In this document: positions 26,521 to 33,254 of the stretch, piece after piece | Numbering within the stretch: the first letter of the stretch is position 1 | How the letters are laid out: each line of letters starts with the position of its first letter | Made by a program: the position numbers and the translations under genes | The notes under the pieces: generated by a model | Told to the model about the DNA's origin: nothing | What the model saw: the letters and a program-made list of their open reading frames with translations, nothing else | The model's database searches: none | From: JAHCHG01 sp038246645 | GTDB taxonomy: Bacteria > Acidobacteriota > Blastocatellia > Pyrinomonadales > Pyrinomonadaceae | NCBI GenBank assembly: GCA_038246645.1 | Contig: JBBRVS010000003.1 | Coordinates: forward strand, 21,305 to 85,304 | Direction of reading: 5' to 3' | DNA length: 64,000 nucleotides

Positions 26521-26892
26521 TTACTTTTTCGCAAACTTGCGGTCGTCTTCGACTAAAACCAGTCCGTAATTTTTGCCGTTGTAACTGATTCCGTTTTGAA
26601 TTTTTCCTTTGATCCCGAGTTGCGCGCCTTTTGACGGGACGCTTCTTTTGGTTAAAACCCAGATCGAACCCGTGCCGTCGTCAACTTTGTAGATTCCGCC
26701 GCTCTGATTCAAAATCGGGATCGAACCGCCGTAACTCGTCTGAACAGTTCCCGCAATTCCGACTTCTTTATCGTAAAACCTCGATGGATTTGCTTCGATG
26801 TCGGCAATGGTTGTGCGTTTCGGACACGCCGCCGCTAATAAACTGACCATCAAAACCAAACCGATTAAAAACGCTTTTGTTCCTTTTTTCAT
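26521..26892 (-). CDS. Small lipoprotein with OB-fold-like domain
   Basis: 123 residues from ATG 26892, which has GGAG five nt upstream; the frame extends further up without support. Signal peptide with lipobox LLAAAC, mature Cys followed by PKRTTIADIEANPSRFYDKE. The domain VGIAGTVQTSYGG ... IYKVDDGTGSIWVLT ... GAQLGIKGKIQNG is the pattern of nucleic-acid-binding-like OB folds seen in periplasmic YdeI/tRNA-anticodon-like lipoproteins. It is probably an envelope protein that does not bind nucleic acid. Single gene, divergent from the CrtC-like gene at 27042. Confidence 0.72.
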   Translation of the reverse strand: MKKGTKAFLIGLVLMVSLLAAACPKRTTIADIEANPSRFYDKEVGIAGTVQTSYGGSIPILNQSGGIYKVDDGTGSIWVLTKRSVPSKGAQLGIKGKIQNGISYNGKNYGLVLVEDDRKFAKK

Positions 26893-27041
26893 TTTTTCTC
26901 CTATTTTGTAAACTGAACTTTTATTGGAGAGAGCGTAACACCGTTGATAAAGATTCAATTTTTCGCTAAAAGTTTGCCAAATTTTTTAATTTTTGAGATG
27001 CTAAAGCACAGATAAAACAATAATTTCCCCAGTAAAAAAAA

Positions 27042-28133
27042 ATGTCAACGGCAACGCAAAAAGTTTCAAAGGAAAAATTTTCCTACACATCGAGTATTGC
27101 GCTCGATGTGTGGAAACCGAAAACCGATTCAAAGGCTTTTGAATGGTGGTATTTCGACGCTTTGAGCGAAGACGGGCGCGACGCGGTTGTCATAATTTTT
27201 CTCGATAATTTCATATTTTCGCCGCGATATAACGCGTCCAACCGGAAAAATCAAAACGGAACATCTTCACATAAAAGATTCCCGGCGATTGCTTTTTGTT
27301 ATTACCGCGACGGCAAACCCGTCTATCGCGCCGTCAACGAATACGATTCAAAGGAATTTTCTGCCGGACAAGATTCGCCTTCGTGCAGCATCGGAAACAG
27401 TTCATTTAATTATCAATCCGCGCCGTATGGTTCGGGATATTTTGTGGCGATTAATGCCAAACTCAGCAAAAACCGGCATATCGAAGCGCATTTTGAATGG
27501 CTTTCGATTGAATCCGATTTTCTGCCTGACAAAAAAATCAACAAAGATGACGCGCATATCTGGAATTTGGTCGTTTCGCGTTCGGACGTAACGGGCAGAA
27601 TCACGGTTTCCAACGAAAAAGGCGTAAATCTGGATGTCATACATTTTCGCGGTACGGGTTATCACGATCACAATTCCGACAACCGTTGGCTGCCCGAAAC
27701 GGTTTGCGATTGGCAATGGGGACGCGCCCATTTTTTCGATTCGACGGCAGTTTTCTACCGCTATCAAGAAGTTAATGAAAACCCGATAAACAAACTATTT
27801 ACGATCCGCGACGGTATTTTGAAAGAAAGCGATGCGGTTTATGAAGAAACAAACTTTAAACGCGACAAATTCGGCTTAAAATATGCAACGCGCCAGACGG
27901 TTTTGACCGAAGACGATGTTCGTCTGCGGATAAAAAACCAGCAAATCATTGATTCGAGTTTCTTTTATCTCAGATTTTTGAGCGAAATGACTCTGACTTT
28001 GCGCGACGGAAAACCGCGAAAAACTCTCGGAATAACCGAATATCTCGCGCCGAAGTCTTTGAAATACCGCTGGCTCGATTGGCTCGTCAATATGCGAATC
28101 GGCAGAGACGGCAAAGGTTCTTTTTTGCCGTAA
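27042..28133 (+). CDS. CrtC/hydroxyneurosporene-synthase-like (carotenoid 1,2-hydratase family) protein
   Basis: 363 residues with no signal peptide. Family signatures are KAFEWWYFDALSEDGR near the N-terminus and VIHFRGTGYHDHNSDNRWLP in the middle (HDHN is the conserved core), followed by CDWQWGRAHFFDSTAVFYR. The double beta-barrel lipocalin-like fold of this family hydrates carotenoid C-1,2 double bonds in phototrophs. Many non-phototroph members have unknown substrates, and no other carotenoid gene is in the window, so the substrate here is open. It stands alone, divergent from the small lipoprotein, with no clear Shine-Dalgarno (AAAAAAA before ATG). Confidence 0.72.
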   Translation: MSTATQKVSKEKFSYTSSIALDVWKPKTDSKAFEWWYFDALSEDGRDAVVIIFLDNFIFSPRYNASNRKNQNGTSSHKRFPAIAFCYYRDGKPVYRAVNEYDSKEFSAGQDSPSCSIGNSSFNYQSAPYGSGYFVAINAKLSKNRHIEAHFEWLSIESDFLPDKKINKDDAHIWNLVVSRSDVTGRITVSNEKGVNLDVIHFRGTGYHDHNSDNRWLPETVCDWQWGRAHFFDSTAVFYRYQEVNENPINKLFTIRDGILKESDAVYEETNFKRDKFGLKYATRQTVLTEDDVRLRIKNQQIIDSSFFYLRFLSEMTLTLRDGKPRKTLGITEYLAPKSLKYRWLDWLVNMRIGRDGKGSFLP

Positions 28134-28194
28134 AAAACTACTTGTTTATGTGGTGTTTTGATAATTTTTAAGGTTAAAAACTTTTTATAAAAAA

Positions 28195-28273
28195 AATCAG
28201 TATAGCGAGTGGTAGCGAGTCCCTTTATTCTGATTCAAGTAGAACTTTTTCAAACCTGCTCGCTTTACTGATT
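28195..28273. repeat. AATCAG-TATA intergenic element, copy 1
   Basis: Left end AATCAGTATAGCGAG (28195-28209), right end CTCGCTTTACTGATT (28259-28273): imperfect terminal inverted repeat of 15 bp with one mismatch, 79 bp in all. The right end stops 10 nt before the ATG at 28284. Related elements are at 44876-44950 and 53398-53519. Confidence 0.75.
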
Positions 28274-28283
28274 GACAAAAACT

Positions 28284-29390
28284 ATGCAGGAAAACCCCGA
28301 AATTCAAAAAGAAAATATCAAACGGCATTTGTGTCAGAACTGCGGCGCAAATATGGTCTTCGATCCGAAGATCGGCAAATTGGCGTGTCCGTATTGCGCC
28401 ACTTCGCAGACGATTGAATCTAATGTCGAAAAAATCGTCGAGCGCGATTTTTATAGTGCGCTGCGTCCCGAAAATCAGAGATTGCAGCCGATGGCAATAG
28501 ATGCGATGCAGGTTTCGTGCGACAGCTGCGGCGCGACCGTGGTTTTTATTCCGCCCGAATCCGCCAAACAATGCGATTTTTGCGCGGCAAAACTCGTCGC
28601 TCAACCGAAATCTTCTGATCCGTTAGTTGCGCCGGAAAGCGTTATTCCGTTTGCGATCACATCTCCGCAAGCGATAAGCAACTTAAAAGCGTGGACGAGT
28701 TCGCGCTGGTTTGCGCCGAGCGAACTGAAAACGATGGCGCAGCACGATAAAGCCGAAAGCATCTATTTGCCGTATTGGACTTTTGATGCGGATTCGCAAA
28801 CATATTATACGGGTCAGCGCGGCGAAGATTATCAAGTCAGGGAAAATTACACAGATTCCCAGGGAAAACAGCAGGTCAGAACGCGCACGGAAACAAATTG
28901 GTATCGCGCTTCGGGCGAAACGGCAAGACATTTTGACGATGTGGCAGTTCCGGCGACAAAATCGGTTTTGCCGAAATATCTCGAACGCCTTAATTGGGAT
29001 TTCAGCGCACTCGTTTCTTACGAACCGGCTTATCTTTCGGGACATAAAGCGCAGGTTTATCAGGTTTCGCTCGAAGAAGGTTTTGAAAGATTCAAACAAA
29101 TTGCCGAAGGCGTGATTCGCGGCGATGTTCACAGCTCGATCGGCGGCGACCGTCAGCGCATTGATTCGATGGACACGAACTATTCAGGTATTACCTTCAA
29201 ACATCTGCTCGTTCCGGTTTATGCCGGTGCGTATCGCTTTAATAATAAGGTTTATCAAATCGTCATCAACGGAAAAACCGGCGAAGTTCAGGGCGAAAGA
29301 CCGTATAGCTGGCTCAAGATCGGCTGTCTGGTTATCGTGATTATTATATTTTTAATAATCATCTTTTCAATTGTCGGTCTATTACGTTAA
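28284..29390 (+). CDS. Zinc-ribbon protein with C-terminal membrane anchor
   Basis: About 368 residues. Two successive zinc ribbons are visible: HLCQNCGANMVF..LACPYCATSQ (about 16-42) and VSCDSCGATVVF..KQCDFCAAKL (about 76-102). The middle has IYLPYWTFDADSQTYYTGQRG, QVRTRTETNWYRASG and VPATKSVLPKYL, as in proteins often labelled helicase-like zinc ribbons, but no helicase motif is present. The C-terminus is one transmembrane helix (IGCLVIVIIIFLIIIFSIVG). ATG 28284 is used; a TTG at 28272 lies in the right end of the repeat. Pyrophosphatase follows 11 nt later. Function unknown; it may be a membrane-associated assembly factor. Confidence 0.75.
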   Translation: MQENPEIQKENIKRHLCQNCGANMVFDPKIGKLACPYCATSQTIESNVEKIVERDFYSALRPENQRLQPMAIDAMQVSCDSCGATVVFIPPESAKQCDFCAAKLVAQPKSSDPLVAPESVIPFAITSPQAISNLKAWTSSRWFAPSELKTMAQHDKAESIYLPYWTFDADSQTYYTGQRGEDYQVRENYTDSQGKQQVRTRTETNWYRASGETARHFDDVAVPATKSVLPKYLERLNWDFSALVSYEPAYLSGHKAQVYQVSLEEGFERFKQIAEGVIRGDVHSSIGGDRQRIDSMDTNYSGITFKHLLVPVYAGAYRFNNKVYQIVINGKTGEVQGERPYSWLKIGCLVIVIIIFLIIIFSIVGLLR

Positions 29391-29401
29391 TCTTCTAAAT
29401 T

Positions 29402-29935
29402 ATGAATCCATGGCACGACATTCATTACGGTAAAAAATCTCCCGAAATCGTAAATTCGATCATCGAAATCAGTAAGGGCAGTAAAGGTAAATTCGAATTA
29501 GATAAAGAAAGCGGTTTGATTCGCTTAGACCGCGTGCTTTATTCATCGGTTCACTATCCGGCAAATTACGGTTTTATTCCGCAAACCTTTTGCGACGATA
29601 ATGATCCACTCGATATTCTCGTTTTTTCTTCGATCGAGATTCCGAAAATGTGTCTGATTGACGCCAAAGTCATCGGCGTAATGCGAATGGTTGATTCGGG
29701 CGAAGTGGACGATAAAATCATCGCCGTTGCCGCCAATGATATTTCCGTCAGCTACCGCAACGACATTTCCGAACTTCCGCCGCATACGACACTCGAAATG
29801 CAGACGTTTTTTGAGGATTACAAAAATCTGGAACATAAGGAAGTCGTCGTCGAACAATTTTACGGACGCGAAAAGGCTTACGAAATTATTATTGAAGCCA
29901 TCGAACTCTATAAAACGACATTTGGACAGAAATGA
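29402..29935 (+). CDS. ppa: Inorganic pyrophosphatase (family I)
   Basis: Hydrolyses pyrophosphate to phosphate, pulling biosynthetic reactions forward; cytosolic and Mg-dependent. 177 residues, the normal bacterial size. Signatures: GSKGKFELDKESGLIRLDR, HYPANYGFIPQT, the metal-binding DDNDPLDILVF, and DKIIAVA followed by the late YKNLEHKEVVVEQFYG. All expected acidic ligands are present. The next gene starts in the last four bases (ATGA overlap), so the two are translationally coupled. Confidence 0.95.
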   Translation: MNPWHDIHYGKKSPEIVNSIIEISKGSKGKFELDKESGLIRLDRVLYSSVHYPANYGFIPQTFCDDNDPLDILVFSSIEIPKMCLIDAKVIGVMRMVDSGEVDDKIIAVAANDISVSYRNDISELPPHTTLEMQTFFEDYKNLEHKEVVVEQFYGREKAYEIIIEAIELYKTTFGQK

Positions 29936-30369
29936 AATTCGAGCCGAAAGACCGGGATTTTATCGAAAAAGTTTATAAATCCTTTTCAAAACAAGCGGTA
30001 ATGAGGCTGATCGGAGCGGAACTGACCAAAGTCGAACCCGGAAAAGTTGATATAAAACTTCCCTTTCGCTCTGATTTAACCCAGCAAAACGGCTTTATTC
30101 ACGCCGGAATAATTACGACAATCGCCGACAGCGCGTGCGGTTATGCGGCTTTTTCGCTGATGCCGCAGGATTCGAGCGTTTTAAGCGTCGAATTTAAAGT
30201 AAATTTATTGTCGCCCGCCGTCGGCGATTTTTTCAAAGCCGAAGGCAGAGTCATCAAAGCCGGAAAAAATCTGATCGTCGTGCGCGGCGATGTTTTCGCC
30301 GTAAAGAAAAAAGAAATCAAACAAATCGCCGCGATGCTTGCCACGATTATGTGTGTGAAATCAAACTAA
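29932..30369 (+). CDS. PaaI-family hotdog thioesterase
   Basis: 145 residues with a single hotdog fold. Hydrolyses acyl- or aryl-CoA thioesters. Visible family features: QQNGFIHAGIITTIADSACGYAAF (the conserved N-G-x-x-H-x-G and catalytic D/A region), SVLSVEFKVNLLSPA and GKNLIVVRGDVF. Overlaps the pyrophosphatase stop by 4 nt. The pairing with ppa is plausible because CoA-ester synthesis releases pyrophosphate, but a shared pathway is not shown. Substrate unknown. Confidence 0.87.
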   Translation: MKFEPKDRDFIEKVYKSFSKQAVMRLIGAELTKVEPGKVDIKLPFRSDLTQQNGFIHAGIITTIADSACGYAAFSLMPQDSSVLSVEFKVNLLSPAVGDFFKAEGRVIKAGKNLIVVRGDVFAVKKKEIKQIAAMLATIMCVKSN

Positions 30370-30373
30370 GCCT

Positions 30374-30714
30374 CAATGGAAAATGAAAAACGGAAAATGG
30401 AAAATGTCAGAAAATTTCCAAACTCTTGTTGAATCTATAAATTACTTCGAGTTTGCAGGATTTTCATAATACCTCTTTACTTTTGCTTACTTGCTTACTA
30501 GTCTGTAAATTAAGTTTTAAGGCGTTTGAAAAAAGTTTGGAGTTCCGCGTTTACGCGGCATCCGCCAGCGAAGCGCGGCGGAAAAAGCCGCCTAAAGGCA
30601 GGACTCCAAACACTTGAAAATTTAGTTTACGGACTATTAAGCAGTTCGAGCAAAGATTCAAAGTAATTTAGGGAGTTTCTTACATTTTCCATTTTCCGTT
30701 TTTAATTTTCCATT
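30374..30714. repeat. Composite intergenic element with GGAAAATG-type arms and nested palindrome
   Basis: Left arm CAATGGAAAATGAAAAACGG... ending TGTCAGAAAA (30374-30412), right arm TTACATTTTCCATTTTCCG... to CATTG (30681-30714). Inside is a second inverted element (30499-30636): TAGTCTGTAAATTAAGTTTT against its counterpart ending TTAGTTTACGGACTA, with GTTTGGAGT/ACTCCAAAC around a GC-rich core. It begins four nt after one stop codon and ends 11 nt before the next. Two related elements are at 42887-43046 and 45778-46125. Confidence 0.75.
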
Positions 30715-30724
30715 GATGCTTAAT

Positions 30725-32011
30725 TTACTCATACCGCAAAGCCTCGATCGGGTTTAGCCGGCTGGCGCGAAACGCCGGCAGAACTCCGGCTAAAAATGCG
30801 ATTATGCAAATCAGCAAAGTCACGAAAATTATCGCCACAGGCGTGAAAACAAATAAGCTGTAGCCTTCAAAAGATGAAAGATAAGTTTGGGCAAGAAATG
30901 TGTTGGCGATAATTCCGATAACAATTCCAGCACCGATGCCGAGAACCGCGCCCCAGAATCCGATCAGAATTGATTCGAAACTAAAGAGCAAAAAGACCTT
31001 GCCGCGGCTCATTCCGAGGGCTTTCTGCAAACCGATTTCTTTTGTTCTTTCCAAAACGGCGATGACCAGAGTATTGATAATCCCGAATGAAGCCGCGAGA
31101 AGCGCAATAAGAGCGAAAAAATTCAAACCGATCTGCAAAATACCGATGGCATCATAAGTACGTTTTTTGATGTCGGTAAAAGTCATCGCTTCGAAGCCTT
31201 TTTCTTCCAGAGTCTTTTTAATTTCGGTAATTCTTTTTTCGTCTTTGGTATTGAGCAGAAAAGTGTAACCGGAAAATTTGTTGTAATTTTCGGTATCTTT
31301 ATTCTGATCTTCATAAATCCTTTTCGCGGTTTTGGCATCAACAAAAGAATTATAATTTGCCATAAAACCTTTGGTCGAAATACCGACAATTTGCAGTGAA
31401 ACTTTTTTGATCTCGCCCGTTTGCCCGGTTTTATAAGCGATCGTCGCATTTTTGCCGATCAATTGATTGATATTTTCACTTAATCCTTTTGCCAGAGAAA
31501 GCGGTAGCATAATTTGATTTTCGCCGTCAATCGTTTTTCCGGCTTCAGTCTTTTGCTCGATCCCCCGCGAAAGCATTCCGAGCGCGACTTTGTATTTTTT
31601 CGTTTCACCCAGCGTGATATATTCGGGATTCATTCGATAAGACGGCGTTGCGCTTTCGACTTCGGGAAATTCCTTCGCCAGATTTTCCATCTGCACAGCG
31701 GAAATCAAAAATGAATTCGGATCAAACGTGTTTCCTTGTTCATCCCGTTCGGTGTCTTTATATTCGACCGGAGCTTCCGGGTCTTCGCCGTTTTCATCAG
31801 GCTGAGGAATTTGTTTGCTGACAAAAACGACCTGATTTCCCTCGATATTTTTTACCTGTTTTTCGATATAATCGCGCAAACCGTCGCCTAAACCGTTGGT
31901 CAGAGTCAGCGTAAATGAACCGACAAAGATTGCCATAACGGTTAAAAACGTGCGGAGTTTGCTCCGAAAAAGATTGCGGTTGGCTATTTTGATCAAATCC
32001 CAAAATTTCAT
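30725..32011 (-). CDS. MacB/FtsX-type ABC transporter permease
   Basis: 428 residues with the four-helix MacB topology: an N-terminal helix (LRTFLTVMAIFVGSFTLTL), a large periplasmic domain (about 40-285) with MacPCD-like ESATPSYRMNPEYI and FTDIKKRTYDA, then three C-terminal helices (GLNFFALIALLAASFGIINT, ILIGFWGAVLGIGAGIVIG, IFVTLLICIIAFLAGVLPA) and the closing RASRLNPIEALRYE. Works with the ATPase at 32018-32689, which ends 6 nt upstream. Such transporters move lipoproteins, peptides or toxins mechanically from the periplasm. No adaptor or outer-membrane component is adjacent. Confidence 0.92.
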   Translation of the reverse strand: MKFWDLIKIANRNLFRSKLRTFLTVMAIFVGSFTLTLTNGLGDGLRDYIEKQVKNIEGNQVVFVSKQIPQPDENGEDPEAPVEYKDTERDEQGNTFDPNSFLISAVQMENLAKEFPEVESATPSYRMNPEYITLGETKKYKVALGMLSRGIEQKTEAGKTIDGENQIMLPLSLAKGLSENINQLIGKNATIAYKTGQTGEIKKVSLQIVGISTKGFMANYNSFVDAKTAKRIYEDQNKDTENYNKFSGYTFLLNTKDEKRITEIKKTLEEKGFEAMTFTDIKKRTYDAIGILQIGLNFFALIALLAASFGIINTLVIAVLERTKEIGLQKALGMSRGKVFLLFSFESILIGFWGAVLGIGAGIVIGIIANTFLAQTYLSSFEGYSLFVFTPVAIIFVTLLICIIAFLAGVLPAFRASRLNPIEALRYE

Positions 32012-32017
32012 AATAAT

Positions 32018-32689
32018 TTATTTTTCGGAAATAATTTCTCCATCCTTTAATTCGATGATCCGCTCGCATTTTCCTGCCAGATCTTCATCGTGAGTTACGA
32101 CGATCAGCGTAATTCCCTTTTCTTTGTTTAATTTAAAAAGCATTTTTTCGATTGATTCGCTCGTATTCGAATCGAGATTCCCCGTCGGCTCATCGGCAAA
32201 GATCACCTGCGGTCGTCCGACCAGCGCCCGCGCAATGCAGACACGCTGTTTCTCGCCGCCCGAGAGGTCTTTGGCACGCTTTTCGTCCTTGTCCTTCAAA
32301 CCGACCGCTTCGAGCGCGTCCATCGCGTCCTTCGTCAAATCATATTGCTCGGCGCCGCGAATTCTCATCGGCAAAACGACGTTCTCAAACACCGTTTCGC
32401 GCCCGTTCAAAAAGAATTGCTGAAAGACAAAACCGAATTTATGATTTCTCAAAGAATCCTTTTGCTTTTCGTTCAAAACGGAAAAATCTTCATTTTCAAA
32501 CAAAACGCTGCCCGAAGTCGGAATATCGAGACACGCCAAAAGGTGCATCAAGGTTGATTTCCCGCTGCCGGATTTCCCGATAATCGCCACGCATTCGCCC
32601 TGCTTAATTTGCAGATTGATGTTTTTCAAAACCTCGTATTCCACATTTTCGCTGTGATAAGTTTTATAAAGATTGATTGCTTCTAACAT
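32018..32689 (-). CDS. MacB/LolD-type ABC transporter ATPase
   Basis: 223 residues, a complete ATPase domain. Walker A GKSGSGKST, Q-loop VFQQFFLNG, signature LSGGEKQRV, Walker B VIFADEPTGNLD and switch His in VVTHDED are all present. The PTGNLD sequence is typical of the MacB/LolD/FtsE group. Promoter-proximal gene of the two-gene operon with the permease at 30725-32011. The 277-bp region upstream (32690-32966) is AT-rich and shared with the divergent small zinc-ribbon gene. Confidence 0.93.
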   Translation of the reverse strand: MLEAINLYKTYHSENVEYEVLKNINLQIKQGECVAIIGKSGSGKSTLMHLLACLDIPTSGSVLFENEDFSVLNEKQKDSLRNHKFGFVFQQFFLNGRETVFENVVLPMRIRGAEQYDLTKDAMDALEAVGLKDKDEKRAKDLSGGEKQRVCIARALVGRPQVIFADEPTGNLDSNTSESIEKMLFKLNKEKGITLIVVTHDEDLAGKCERIIELKDGEIISEK

Positions 32690-32966
32690 AAAAATTTAAG
32701 AATCCCGGACAATTTCAAGTAATCTCTTACGTGATTTTGTATTTTTTAGTTCATTAATAAATTTATAAATCGGACTTGTAAAATGTGTTTCTGACTGCGG
32801 ATTTATATAATTCCTTAATTTTCATAAAATTTTCTTATCTTTTAAATGATTGAGTTTGGATAACTTAATGAGTTTTATCCTTTATTTATGGAATTATGAA
32901 AAAAAAATGCTTGCTTTTTGATGGTTGACTTGTGTTAAAATACTTAAAACACAAAAGGAGGGTTTT

Positions 32967-33179
32967 ATGTCTATGAAATGTTGGCACTGCAATAACGATT
33001 TAGAAATTGATTTTCAAACAGATGATTTTTCGATGAAGTCTTATCATTGTTCAAATTGTGATAAATGGTATGAAATGCGGAAGGAAAAAGCAAGAGTAAA
33101 CGGCGCGATGCCCGTTAGATTTTTTGAATTGGAAGCCCGACCGCAAACATATAGCGCGAGAGCCGGATCAGTTTATTAA
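32967..33179 (+). CDS. Small double-CxxC zinc-finger protein
   Basis: 70 residues. MSMKCWHCNNDLEID...MKSYHCSNCDKWYEMRKEK gives two CxxC knuckles that would bind one zinc, followed by a basic stretch and an Arg/Ala-rich tail. ATG 32967 has a near-perfect AAGGAGG Shine-Dalgarno seven nt upstream, which decides the start over an in-frame upstream codon at 32925. A strong terminator follows. The small size, strong translation signal and own transcription unit suggest an abundant regulator or RNA/protein-binding factor; I cannot name a family. Confidence 0.75.
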   Translation: MSMKCWHCNNDLEIDFQTDDFSMKSYHCSNCDKWYEMRKEKARVNGAMPVRFFELEARPQTYSARAGSVY

Positions 33180-33211
33180 GTTTAGAATAATATAAAAAAA
33201 TTTAAAATATT

Positions 33212-33250
33212 AAAGGTCGGAAAATCTGCAGTTTTTTCCGACCTTTTTTT
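33212..33250. terminator. Bidirectional Rho-independent terminator
   Basis: Stem AAGGTCGGAAAA / TTTTCCGACCTT with loop TCTGCAGTT, then a T-run (33243-33250); an A-rich strand on the left (33194-33214) lets it work for the aconitase gene ending at 33255 on the other strand. Confidence 0.9.
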
Positions 33251-33254
33251 GTTT

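Noticed and set aside
28284..29390. Helicase or primosomal protein label for the zinc-ribbon protein
   Set aside because: No Walker or helicase motif; only zinc ribbons and one transmembrane helix.
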